Origin: Antennarius striatus
Taxonomy: Eukaryota > Chordata > Actinopteri > Lophiiformes > Antennariidae
NCBI RefSeq assembly: GCF_040054535.1
Contig: NC_090795.1
Coordinates: 4,687,501 to 4,751,500 of the forward strand
DNA length: 64,000 bases
Direction: 5' to 3'
Positions 1 through 12,616 of the stretch are shown piece after piece. The notes under the pieces are model-generated. The model was not told the origin of the DNA and made no database searches. It saw only the letters and a program-made list of their open reading frames with translations. The position numbers and the translations under genes were made by a program. Numbering within the stretch: the first letter of the stretch is position 1; each line of letters opens with the position of its first letter.

Positions 1-138
1 CCTGAGTTTCTGAAAGTGTTTGGTGGTTGAAAATATGTTTACTTTTAAACAGTTTTGGTGCAGTTCCAAGCTTCAATTTTGTTTCTTTTCTCAGGGAATA
101 ATGCATTGATCTTGGCTGGGAAAAAAAAAGGGTTTGAA

Positions 139-140
<2 letters not shown>

Positions 141-233
<93 letters not shown>
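141..233. repeat. (TG)n microsatellite
   Basis: An uninterrupted TG dinucleotide array of about 46 units. The long Cys-Val open frame through it is an artefact of the repeat. Such arrays can form Z-DNA and are usually length-polymorphic. Confidence 0.98.
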
Positions 234-236
<3 letters not shown>

Positions 237-3200
237 TTCATTCAGCTCCAGATAGAATCTGCCAGGGGAAGTCTCTTTACAGCTAATGCATGGTGGGTTT
301 TTGAGTTTGACTTTGACCTTGGTGGAGAAATCCCCTCAACAGGGTGCCATCCTAGTTTTCCTGTCATGTCCCATAAACATTGACACATGCAAAAAGGAAA
401 TAAATGCACGAAAAACAAACAAACAAAACAAATCTCAGTTTCCTTTGCAACTTGAATGACTAAAAACTGAGCTGTGTGTAATGTGAAGCACTTTTCACTC
501 ATGCAGATACAAAGGAAGACATCATTGCAGCCAGTTTTTTTCTTGTACCTTTCTCATACTGCATCACAAGGCTGAATTTTAAGTTTCTTTTGTCATAAAA
601 GAGGGAGTAAAGAAGGAAGGTTTATGATTTCATTTATTTCACAATAAGACCTCCATTGAAAACACAAGCACCTACTTGATCAGTGCAACTATTGTTGGAC
701 TGAAGTTGGTTATGAATCCATTCACTGCAGTGAACAATAGTAGATGATTAGTGCATCACAGAGACAAAATCAACCAGTGAATCATATTATATGCACAACT
801 GAAATCCTCATGGTGTAATGTGGCATTATATACTCTTGATTTTGTTTTATTCATGTTCCACTCTGTGCATGCCAGGAACTTTTCTATATTTAATTTTCTA
901 TCTGTTTACTTAAAAAAGAAGCTTCATCGTGCATCTGTTGTGCTTCTGCCAAGAAACATGAAGAGACCGAGAAAATTTAGTTATTCACATTATAGAATTT
1001 TGTGAGAATTTTTGTGCAAAGGAATTACAGTTAATTGTAATTGTGCTCAGCTTCAGAAGAGCATCCCAACACCATTAGAATGTTTTCCACCCTCAGTGCG
1101 AAGGTGCAGCGCTGGAGCGTGCGCTGAGATTTACCCGCCTTTTGAACGACACCACTACCTTCTTTGACCTTTTCCCCCCTGCAGGTGATAGGATGCAGAT
1201 TGGCAGGAGAGCTCAGCGGTCAGTCCAGATCGCAAACTGCAGGGTGTGGTGTTCTCTGCTCTGCTGCTTCAGACATCCAACAGTCAGGTGTCACCATCAG
1301 GTACGAATGAGCAGCGTGACGCAGAGACACCGGAGGTGAAGAGTGACTCAAAGCATCACTCCTCCATTTCTCCCGTGTCTCCACCGGCCCTCTGACCTCC
1401 AAGCTTGTTTACATCCTGTACAGTGTGTTTGTGTGTAGGTGAGTAGGCGTGTAAGGCAGATGGAGGTGTATGTGACAACCAGGGTGAGGGTGGTGAAAAT
1501 GAATCGGTGTAAATGAATTAACCTCGAGAAACTCCGACACCAGCAGAACAACCCTCTTTCACACCATCCCATTTACATAATTCATGAACTCATGGAAAGA
1601 AAGGCGCAAGGATGAGAATATTTAGCTGCACTGTGGATGCTGTAATTTCCATAACTCCAGATTTTTTTTTCCACAATGTGCTATTTATGATACAGGTAAG
1701 ATTCTTGAGCCATAATTACAAGCCGAACAGGAAACTTTTATGTGTCTCATTAAAAGCTGTGAAGCACAGACTTTACTGGAACACAATGAAGACAATCCCA
1801 TTCAAAAAACAGCAGCGCACCAGTTAGCACAGAGTTTTCTACCAATGCAGTCATTAGAACAATCTATGTTCAAACCTACGGTGCTAATACAGTATTCCAT
1901 GGACGGTGATCAATTCTCTGCCCGTGTTTAATGAGAAGAATAAATTTGCACACCAAGGAAGTCAGGGTTTACACTCACAAGATTACCCCAGAACTATTGA
2001 CAAAAAAAGAGTAGAAACCTTTAAGGTTGGATGAAGAATAGAGGGGATCTTCAAATTGGGTAGATTGTTCCTCAAGACATGAGGCATTTTTCAACTTTTG
2101 GCCTGTCTGACTAAAACGTTTATGATATTCCCAACTTTGCTTTAAAAAATCTGAAAGGGTTTTTTAAGGATGTTGAAACACATGAACCTTAAACCATTTC
2201 AACTTTTAGAATGAATTTTTTTTTTGAAAGGTTGGGCATCGCAGTTCCAGTTTGAGGTATTACCAGCAGCTGTAGAGTACAAAACGCATCAGACTTACTT
2301 TTACCCCTGAAACCCCAAACCCACTGATGGTCTCATCTCCAGATGAAAGTGGAAGGCATTTGGTATAAGATCTGTCTGAGTTCAATAAAACTGATGGAAA
2401 AACCTCTTAAAAAATTCAGCAGAGTTAGCTGCTGGTTAACTTGCCCAGGTGATGGTGAGGTGAATCATGAAGAACATACGTCTACCGCTGCTCTTAGAGA
2501 ATGACGATGTGTGAAATGTGCAGAAAAAAGGGAGAAAACTCTGCCCAGGAAAGAATTCCTACCTATTTCAATTAGTTTCTTAGAAAAAAGTTACCTTCAT
2601 GGGAAAAAATAAGGGGGCAAAAAAAATCCATGAAATCCTCACGTGTTCCATCTAGCAAAGACTCTTAGTGTCAGGCTGTTCCATTTTCTCTCTGAATGAG
2701 TGTTGTAATGGTAGTTTCACCTGCACTCACCCTTTCTCCAATATAATTTCATTCTGCTCTCCAGGAACAAGAGAGTAGAAGGGTTCCATATTTTGCCCTT
2801 TGTTTAATGTGATTGCTGGAGAGCAGGCAATCGCCTAAATAAGATGACATATTGTAAATCTAGATAACAATATGCACAAAATCTCACTCTTCTGTTGTGT
2901 AAAACTAATCTTACAGATGGTGTACGGAATTAGTAACATAGGGGAGGTCATGTGATCTGATTCTCGTGAAAATTTCAGTCTGTGTTGTTCTGTAATGAAG
3001 GGGAATGAATTTTTGGATGGTGAGAGCCAATAAGGATCTTACCTTTGTTTGTGTGCAAGTGTGGGTGTGTCAGCATCTTCTGGCCAGCAGAGAGCTCATC
3101 TGTCACACCACAAACCGGAGACGGTAACATCTGGTCACGCCGTGAAGTCGTGAAGTTTTAAGTCTGCGCCGGCCGAAGAGGTTGAAGACAATGCTGGTCT

Positions 3201-3978
3201 AAACATGCTGGTATCAATGATTTAATGGTCGGTCTGAATAACAAACGGACATTTGTCAAAGCTCCCCGGGCCGAGAGGTGCAGAGAGGTAATAAAAGACG
3301 TCATCTGGGAGAGGTCAGACATGAATCGAGGTGGCTCTTAGTCACAGCTCAGAAAGTGGCCACTGAAAGGTTTGTCCAAGCTGCTGTCAGGGGAGGAACC
3401 ATTGATTATCTATCACAGAAATGATAGCATTTACAAATAAGTGAGTTTGACATCTCGCTCTGACTCACTGTCTCTGCGGAAGTGAACGAAATAACAAATT
3501 AAATTTAACAGCTTCTTCTTCCTTTGCCAAATTCCTATTTCGTGGAATATTCAATTAAACACTTCAAGCTGTGTTTTTGCCTACATGTTTTACTTGTTTT
3601 TCCTTTTTTAGCACTGACTGACAGGAGGAGAATGCATATGTGTTATGAGTTTATTTTAACTGTAGCGGAACAATGAAAAACAGAGATCAAGATGAACGTA
3701 TTTCTTAGAGAGACGAGAGGAAGAGGTGAACTCTGCCTGATGAAAGGATCACTAGAGCTGAAGTTGTTGAGCTGTTTTGCGCAACCTCCATCTACAACCC
3801 CCCCAACGGAAAACAACCTGCAGAAAAACAGACGACAGCGAGCTGGTATTCTCGCTACTTCTTGGTAACCGGACTCACATGCGGCCAACTGAGGTCGAGG
3901 TTGTGGGGGTGAGGGGGACAAGACGTGACAAGGCGGCAGCTCAGACGCATACGCTGCCCGGTGATTCCAGGCCTTACA
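234..3978. other. Intergenic, no gene seen
   Basis: AT-rich unique sequence with many stops in all frames. A locally GC-rich patch near 1,080-1,420 has short open frames on both strands, but I see no splice-bounded exon or recognisable domain there. Another GC-richer patch lies around 3,060-3,440. Nothing else is supportable. Confidence 0.6.
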
Positions 3979-3982
3979 CTCT

Positions 3983-4014
<32 letters not shown>

Positions 4015-4045
4015 CCCTCTCTCCCTCTCTCTCTCTCTCTCTCTC
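3979..4045. repeat. (CT)n polypyrimidine tract
   Basis: A 67-base run made only of C and T, mostly CTCTCT with CCCT interruptions. The purine strand reads as Arg-Glu repeats in a spurious minus-strand open frame. Mirror-like polypurine/polypyrimidine tracts of this length can form triplex (H-DNA). Confidence 0.95.
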
Positions 4046-7000
4046 ATTATCCTCTCTCTGGGTGTTAAGGAAGGGTGTAGATGCGGAAGGGGAGGGTGGG
4101 GGGTAGCTGCTGCCTGACCCCACATTACCCCCGCGGACAAGGAACAGATGGGATCCAACTCACTCCAGCCTGTGTCCTGTCTCCTCACGCAGGAGGAGAA
4201 TCTGGTGTCGTGGAGTCAGAGGACTATTGAGAGATCTCAATCCAGTTGTAGAGAAATTAAGTGAGGGGATAAACCTGACACCTCTGCATTCATAGTGTTC
4301 CTTCAGTATTTGGCCGACATTTGACCGCTAGTTTCTGCTCTTACTGCAACACTGACCTTTCTGTTATTGAAATGTTATTATTTCTTTTTATTTAATTTGC
4401 ATTCTACTCTAAAAGTCACAGCTTATTTTTACCATAATTGTTACAAAAGATAAGTAATCTCTTTAAAATTAAATAATGCACATAGTAATGTGTGTTTGGA
4501 TCAGCCAATCAGTGCATGGGAGTTTAAGGTTTGTACTATTCAACTCTTCATCCACCTCCGTGGATAGCCGGGGTCGCGAGTCTCAATGGCTCAAAGCTTT
4601 CCCTAATGGAATAAACAGAGAAATGATTAAGATTGGCATTCACCAGTGGTGATCCAGCTCCAATCCTCCCACTCACCTGTCAGCGGCTTGGGGTACCTGG
4701 GTAATGTAGTCATCCACTAGGGACATAATTAGAGCATCTACTCTCTCTCCTCTCTCCTCCTCCAGATCCAGACAGGCCTCATTAGAGAGACAGAGGGGAA
4801 AGAAGAGTAAATTAATCTACAGTGGGAATCTGACACTAATTAGTATTTTTGGCCAAAACACTTTAAAGGTCCGCCGAGACAATGGCGTCGAATCACAGAA
4901 TACATTTTAATAGAGCTCGTTAAAAGCGAAAACAAAGTCCGAGGAAAACAAAGCGATGGGATTTTAATGAACGTTTATTAACCCTGACAGTACAGGATTG
5001 ATTCTTGTAATATTTTTATGTCATGCCCACTCATAAAAAAACAAAACAAATGCTCAACCTCTGGCGCCGGCACTGAAGCAGATAGTGCAATAAAAATATT
5101 GTCTGCGTCTCCATATTTAGCGCCAATAAATTTATTTGCACTTCCTCACTGTCGAAGCAGCACAAACATCTTTAAAATCCTCCGAATCAAGAGCAACTAC
5201 TGTTGCTTTCATTGTGCACCACTCATCGAAGCCAACAAGTGATGTTAGTCATTAGATTTCATTACAGATCTGCATTAAAGTTACTAAATCCTCATTATTC
5301 TGGAGACTTTCAGGTATATTTACATTCACAAGAGTAGAACACTTGAACAAACCAGGAACAACCAGAGCAGGAGTGAAAGCTTAGTTAATTAACACTCTAA
5401 ATTTAGCTCCAGCTCCCACAATGCTGTTGTCAGCGACATTAGGAATGTGCAAACGATGTGAATGAACTAAAAAAAAACAATGATGGAAAAAAAAAAAAGT
5501 AGATGAGATTGTGTTGATTAACAACAGAAATTACACTTGTTACGTGCCGATACCTGCCCGTCACCACCATCAAATCTGTCAACCATCACCTTGTTGTGGG
5601 TAAAAAGCTTACATTTGACCCCACGGAGGTGTGACACGGTGACCCTGTAGCTGCTGTTGGAACATAATAAATTAATTTTACTTTTCAGTCCACTGCTGTA
5701 CGACAGTTGTTAGTAATAACAGAATGTCATGAGAGAGAAAATTACATTTCTTGTGTCATCAAAGAGAATGATTGCAGATTTTTAAAAAAGCACTGGGAGG
5801 TAACATGAATATAATATATATTTTATCCCTCGCAGCTGTGCTTTTCCACGAGTTGAGGGTTTTTCTCATTCGCATGCTCGACATCTATACCCTGAGCTCA
5901 ACCCTGGGCTCAGAGACTTATTAATCCAATCTCCTCCATGCTGCATCTCACAGTGTGTCAACAGACCAAGACCAAAGACCATAAAAAACCAGGCAAGTTA
6001 AGTGTGTCTCTGTGTGTATGCGTGTGTGTGTGCGTGTAGATGCAAAAGCACACAATCAATCACCCTATTATACAAAGAGCAACATGTGAATAATATGTGG
6101 CCAAAGGTGGAATGAACAGAAGCAAAGAATACGACTTGTCACCACACTCACCATTCAGCACAGCAAACATACGACCCTCTATGTTCTATGTGCACCCCGC
6201 AATGCACCATAGTGTATGTCACGTATGTGTTTTTCTCCTAATCAACACAACACGGATGAAAAGCGCACAACTGCATGATCGACATGAGGAACTCAACGCA
6301 CGTCCAGCAAGCCAGACAGAAAAAGTGGATGGAAATCATCCCTGCATCATAAAAACACACAGGAAACAAACTGTAAATGTGTTTTATTTCAGTGGTTGGG
6401 GTTCAAAAGAAGTTATTTAAACATGATTAAACATATATATGTTATAATGACGTTTAATATTTAGAATAATTATACTTTTACAAGTTGTATTACGAGTCAA
6501 ATAAGCATTCCAGATAAATATTTAGAATTTTACAATTTTAACCCTTAGGTTTTAAGAATATCATCTAGATTTCAGAAAAAGTGAACAAAAATGTTTTCAG
6601 TTTTATTGGATGCACACGAATGCAGGTATGTTTGGAATATACAAGCTCTTTTCAAAACTGTTTTCACACATAAGATTTATTTCTTTTGTTTGGCCTTAAG
6701 ATGAGTATGAATTATCTTAGACTACATTTAAAACACAAGCATTGATAGAGCTGTTAAGCCTAAATGCTGTTTACTGAGGTCTTCCTACGTGCAAATGCAC
6801 AGATCACTTGTCAAAAAATATTTTCTTTGTTCATGTCATACAGGAAAATAAAATTAAAAAGATTATTATTTACATTATGCAGCTGCATTACGAAGCAATA
6901 AAAATAAGTAATTGGAAAAAATCCATTGCATTCTTATTATTGTATTGACTGCAATGAAAATCTCATTCAATAGCAATTCCCTACAGTTTCCTGAGACTCA

Positions 7001-10000
7001 CGACGCCCGTTCATGAATCATAATCCCATATCTTTTAATCAAAGTCTCATATTTCTTACTGCTCAACACGTTTCATTCATTGCAATCTCGAGCATCAAAA
7101 ATCTAAATTGCTTTCTCTTTGAGAGACTCCTTCGGATGATCAATGGGTTCTGGGGAGCGCTGACTGTCAAGTGCTTGACCGGGCGGCATGTTCATACATG
7201 CAAGCAGTGGGATTAGGAAGTCTGAGATGGTCTGTCTTTGGAAAGCATGTTTGAGAGGTTGCTAAGAGGGATGAATGTTCACAGGCTGCAACATATGTTT
7301 TCCGCTACATGGAACAAATGATGATGAACAGATGATGATAAAACATTAGCATAGCAGCTAACCAGCACAATGAACTCCATAGTGAAATAAAACTGGTGAG
7401 TGCATTTAAAAATATTTTCTGTGTTGCATCCCTGACGTGGATGAACAAACAGAAATAGTCCTTGTTACGATCACGTTTTGTTGATAGTAAGTGCTTCAGA
7501 AGCTGCTCCGCTCTCGCTTCAGGTCAGCTGTGTTTACTGACTTCCTGTGCTCAGACTGCAGCTCGCCTTCTTTTCCCTCGGCCCGACTGAGTCCTCTGCC
7601 CCACGACGTGTCGGCGATCAATGTCAGGCTGATGCTCTGCACACACCATCACACTCATTATGGTTGCAGCATGCAAAAGAAAGCTTTCACTTGTGCAGCA
7701 CAACACCAACGGTGTTACCAACGGTGAAATAATTGAGATATATTTACCTGAATTCGGCAAAGTGACGCGTTCTGATCAGTTTTCATACCAATAATGGATC
7801 AAGCTGCTATCATTAAACCAACAAACCAGTTTCGCAGCCCTGTTTTAGCTTATTTCTGCACCTTTTTTCAGTTTTGAACTCCAGGTTATTTTTAGCATGA
7901 GGTGTTGACCAGGTGCTGTTTTGACAGAGGCTGAACATCGGTCAGCCCACGAGACCAGTCCAGATCAATAAAGTGTCGCTAATGTTTAATGACTCATGGC
8001 CAGAAAGTCACTCACTCCTCTTATTAAACATTTATAAGCTGCCATACGCAATGTCCACCCTATTTGAAGTGACTGATATCAAATAGTAAATAAATTTGAG
8101 TGAATTGCAAAGATCTAAAAGACGTATATTAATTTGCATTGATGTAAAGTATGAGTAAGTGATTCCTAGAAAAAAAATTAAAAAATTAACACACAGTCTC
8201 ACATTGGAGGTGAAACCGTGACAACGGGGCTCCAATTCATTTTCTCTGGTGCTGCAAAGACTCCACCCAAGTCTCAAGCAGAGAAACTGAAGGCTTTTGA
8301 TATGGAAATGGGACTGCTAATGTGATGTTAAATTTTACTCTTGAGAGATCACACCCGCTGTATGACTATTCAGTGGTCACATCACATAGAAGAAATATGT
8401 TGTAAATACCGACATTCCTATGATAAAGTGCTTTCATCTTCCTCTAAATGCCAGAGGCAACGTCGACATGAGACTCATTTCGGTTCCTGAGAGTTTGCAG
8501 AAATTTTATTTGGGTGTGAACGACGCACAAGTTTAGACGCATGCTGCATTTGTGCAGCAGTTAAAGCAGCTGAATCCAAGAAGAAGAGATGTGAGGACTT
8601 TAGATAAAGCCTCACCTTTGACCTCACACCCTCCAGGATAACAGATTTCCATCAACACGGTCTGTATTTAGTGTAATTCATTATGGCACTAATAGCAGCA
8701 ATTACATTGATATTACAGTCGCTGGATGTAAAATGATCACCTTCAGTGATTATAAAAGCATTTTCAAATTTCCTCTTTGTAATTAATGAATGATATGCAG
8801 CATGTGTGACTTGTTTGAAAGTCATTTGAAGCCCAATAAACTTTTGAGAGAATGTTTGCTCATTTGATGGCCTGCTGGATGAACACACAACCTTATCAGT
8901 AGTGCGAAGTAAATCAGCACATTTACTCACGCGCTCCTCTAATTACATTTTTATATTAAGGATGAATAAAATGTGAGACGTGCAAGTTCTAGCATGGATT
9001 TGGTGTTTACTTGGAACACTAGTCTCAACTCTATCCTATCCAGTCTAACTTTTGGACACACATTATATGTCTGCTGGATGCAAAGACAAGCCACAGACAA
9101 AAGACCCATTAATGCTTCCTCTACATACACGGATCAATACAGCGCCAGCATTTGTGTAACATTTACACAACTGGAGTTTCAAAAATTTCAACAACAAAAA
9201 CAATGATGGGTGTGATAATGCATCTAGTAAATACAAAGTAGTAAAAGGAGAGTTAAGGGTGTAGTCGTCGGTCGTCTGTGAGGCCATTGAGATTTTATTT
9301 ATCTTATTAGTTTTTATTATACATCTGTGGTGTTTTGCTTTAATTGTTAGTACACTGGTCTCATGCATTTCCAGTGGTATTCCTCCATTGTGTTCATTTT
9401 CACCTTATCAAAAACGTGTTCAAACATCCATATCTGTCTTTTAATGTAGAGCAGAAACGGCCCTTCACCTGTTGGGCTGATTCCCAGTGGTCCGAAGCTT
9501 TCTACCTTCAATGAGTGTGTCAAGGAGGTCGTACTCTCCTCTAAGGACTGATGGAAGATGATTTTCTGAAGGCTGTGGCTTTGCTTCCGTGAATATCTTC
9601 ATGTTACCACCTTTTTTCTGATAACTCAATGCTAAGCCTTGAACGTGATAAATCACGCACATCATGTCTGACTTGGCTGATTTGAAAACGATCGATGAAT
9701 GTTCCTCTGCGGAGTTTCTTCATCTAACCGCTGTGGTCTGACAGCAACCGCTGCACCAAGCTGCTGATGGACTTGTGAATGTCATTAGCACGGCGAACAC
9801 TCCCTGGCTGCACAGAGTGTCTCCTAGTGATCCTGTTCTTAACCTTTTGGGGGTCATTAAAGGCAAATGGAGACTCATTTTAGGCTTATAAATAATGTCT
9901 GGTATGAAATATTCAAGAGCCAGAGCCTTTGCCAATTAGACGGTCTATGTTGCTGCTATGATTATGTCCGCTCTGATTGGATATATATACTGGCATGTCT

Positions 10001-10180
10001 AACTACAACGCTGATGTCACATGCTGACATCAGTCAAGCTGAGTCATACATCGTTATTGTGACGTGAGGAAACGGCCATCTGAGGCAGTTTTTCATTATT
10101 TAAGAGAAATTCAATGATGGACATTTCTTTTTTTAATTTTAATTAATTGTTTGATATCAACAATGCCAGAATATTAATTC
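4046..10180. other. Intergenic desert
   Basis: No gene recognised. The stretch 4,600-4,900 is compositionally balanced and carries several homeodomain-like ATTA cores, so it could be a conserved noncoding element, but this is only an impression. The rest is AT-rich with scattered short open frames that lack splice context or recognisable motifs. Confidence 0.5.
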
Positions 10181-10373
10181 CAGTAGTTTCCACACTATAA
10201 GGCACACTGGATTATAAGGCGCATCTGATTATAAGGCGCGCCTTCAATGAATGGCTTATTTTAAAACAGTTTTCATATATAAGGTGTTTAAGGTGCACTG
10301 GATTAAAAGGCCCACTGTCGGCTTTTGAGGAAATTCAAGTTTTTAGGTGTGCCTTATAGTGCGGAAAATACTG
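10181..10373. mobile_element. Small inverted-repeat DNA transposon (MITE-like)
   Basis: A 193-bp element bounded by imperfect terminal inverted repeats. The left end begins CAGTAGTTTCCACACTATAA. The right end, read on the minus strand, begins CAGTATTTTCCGCACTATAA. Both continue into GGCACAC. Internal copies of TATAAGGCGC/TAAGGTG recur between the ends. This terminal motif is common to a widespread vertebrate non-autonomous DNA transposon family whose exact superfamily I cannot name safely. No coding capacity and no clear target-site duplication is visible, so it is old and immobile. Confidence 0.75.
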
Positions 10374-11369
10374 CATTGCATTTTTAGAATAATTAAAAGT
10401 AGGACTTCAGACCATTGAAGTTGCCATTTTAATTGCATGAATTTACCCAACTCAGAATTTGATTATGAAGCCATAATTTTATTTTGTTTACTCCCTGACA
10501 GTTAAACTACAATGTCCTTCTCAAACTAATCCCATACCAGCTGTTTATGTTGCTCCACTTCCTGAGAATCTCACCTCGCGTGTCGCTGAATCTGAAGGGT
10601 GTCTAATCTTCTCGGGGAACCCCTGAACTCAGCGCAGCTGCTGAAGGGTGGAGCAGGTAATTGGCTGCGATGGCTGAGGATGAGATGACTTTGACACGGG
10701 GATATATTGCACCACCGCTGAGATTAAACAGCAGCTGAATCAATGGGGAGCGAGCCTCATGAATGAAGTATGAGGGGCGTGTCCCCCTGCAGCTCATTGT
10801 CACCAAACAGGAAGTACAAACGACCGTAAGTCGTACAGGTGGTGATCGTTTTATTGATCCTGTGATTGAAGAGATGATCAGAGAGGGGACTAATGCCATG
10901 ACTGATGAATACGAGGCGAGAAGGATCACAATAAAGCTGAAAAAAAATACAATTTTTTTTTTTTTTACCCAAGTTTAGTACAAAGAATGCTTCTGATTTT
11001 TCTTTAGGTTAACGTGATAAGAACCTCATGCTTCTCCAGACAGAACGAGGTGAAATCTTACACCAAGTTACTTGGCCTATGGGGGAACTTAAAATTATCA
11101 CTCAGTCCTCAAAAACCTTGAGATGTTAGCACAATTTTAGCACAGCCAGAGTCTGAATCTGCTGATTTACACCTGAATGTCTTTGGAGCATTATCAGCTC
11201 TGCAGAGACATTTTAACATCTGCGAAGACTATCAGATAGACGGGGATTCTGATCCCTGTTACAAGCACCATCTAAGCTGTTAAGACCTTCAATAAAGTAC
11301 AACCAGGTATCTCTCCCTCCCTCACTGAGTCGCACATACATCAGTGTGTCAAAATGAGGCCGAATCCCT
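10374..11369. other. Intergenic; possible conserved patch
   Basis: The interval 10,590-10,830 is less AT-rich than its surroundings and keeps open frames on both strands, but without matching splice sites. It could be a regulatory element. The remainder shows nothing I can name. Confidence 0.35.
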
Positions 11370-11440
11370 GCATCTATCCACTTTCTCTAACTACGTATTA
11401 TTTTTCACGGTCACATGGGCTGGAGCCTACCCCAGCAGAC
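11370..11440. mobile_element. Decayed L2/SINE-type 3' tail fragment
   Basis: The text around GGTCACATGGGCTGGAGCC, followed by TACCCCAGCAG and preceded by ATCTATCCACTTTCT, resembles the tail of the intact SINE at 55.2 kb, where the related words are GGTCGCGGGGTAGCC and CCTATCCTGGCAG. It is a short, diverged fragment without the tRNA-like head. Confidence 0.5.
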
Positions 11441-11629
11441 GAAATCCCTGCACAACCACTTCATCAGAGACACATGAATGCACCTAATGAGACTCTCTCA
11501 ATCATCTTTGTGTGTAAACCTTAGCAGAAAGTATGTACTGTACTTCCTTCTTGTTAACACCTGTTTGGAGAATGCTCTCGTATATCTACTACTTACTAGT
11601 ACTTGTGCTACTGCACTGTTTTACACCCT

Positions 11630-11696
11630 TTATGCTGCTGCAAAAATTGAAATTCCCTTTTGTGGGATCAAGAAAGTTTAACTTATCTTATTATCA
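11630..11696 (+). mobile_element. LINE-like 3' tail remnant
   Basis: Carries the order 'CTGCTGCAAAAATTGAAATT...TGTGGGATCAAGAAAGTTTAACTTATCTTATTATC'-like words (a diverged form of a GGGATYAATAAAGTAtctatc tail). The same layout occurs at 12,556-12,616 and 60,541-60,579. In fish this is typical of the 3' end of non-LTR retrotransposons that finish in short TATC repeats. Family not determined. Confidence 0.45.
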
Positions 11697-12555
11697 TCTC
11701 TGTACTACTCCTATTTAATTTATAAGTATTTAAAATAAGACAATCAGATAATAAATCACAAGCTGTAATTCTAAGGAAAATATAACCTTGAATTTAGCTG
11801 CAGTAAAAGATTGTTAGGATTGCTAGAAACATATTTTCTTGTGATCAGTGGCATCATGTGACGAAACATGTGTCAAGAAAGCTTGTTAAGATTTAGTTAT
11901 GGTGTTGTTCATGGAATAATATATAATAGAACAGCAGATGTTTGTTGATGAGAGGATTCCAGCAGTGACAGCTGTGAAGTAAAGGAGGAAGAGACTTGAC
12001 CCGAGCGTCAAGAATTCTCAAATTAATTCTCATATTGAGTATTTGTTAATGTTGTTCATCTGCTCTTAGAGATGTTTCTACTTTCAGTGGCAAGTAGCTC
12101 AGCGTTTCTATGGAAACACATTAAAACTTCCAGATGATGCCAAGAGAGGTTGTTTCTTGGAGACTTTTCTCTAAGCACACAAGTTCATTGTGACAGGAAC
12201 TAACAAGCAATCTGTTCCCTCATCATCTAATTTATCAGTTTAAGAGCTCAAATATGACCTGACAAATCCACTCATTTGAAAAAATAAGACATTTATTTAC
12301 TGTATATCTCTATATATAAGAGTGGAGTCAAAATGTCAGTTTCTTATCTTCAACGCAGGAAAGTTTCCTTTTCATTCACTTTGTTCCCTGGTATATGTTT
12401 TTAATATTACACATTAAATTAGATGTGTTATGCTAGGGTGTTATTATTTGTTATGTTAGGGTATTATTATTATTACTATTGTTAATATTATTATTCCCTT
12501 TCCCCTCATGTCTTAATTTTCCTCCATGTGCATTCTCTCTGTTTTTGTTTGTCTG

Positions 12556-12616
12556 AATGCTGCTGCAACATGTAAATATTCCAAGTTTGTGATCATTAAA
12601 GTATATCTTATCTTAT
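12556..12616 (+). mobile_element. LINE-like 3' tail remnant
   Basis: GCTGCTGCAACATGTAAAT, then GTGATCATTAAAGTATATC and TTATCTTAT. The same word order is seen at 11.63 kb and 60.54 kb, so the three are degenerate copies of one repeat 3' end. Confidence 0.45.

Noticed and set aside
55-383. Cys-Val repeat open frames at the left end
   Set aside because: They are the TG microsatellite read as codons, with no flanking coding signal.
3643-4188. 181-residue minus-strand open frame with Arg-Glu repeats
   Set aside because: Its repeats come from the CT tract. The rest shows no domain and no splice context.
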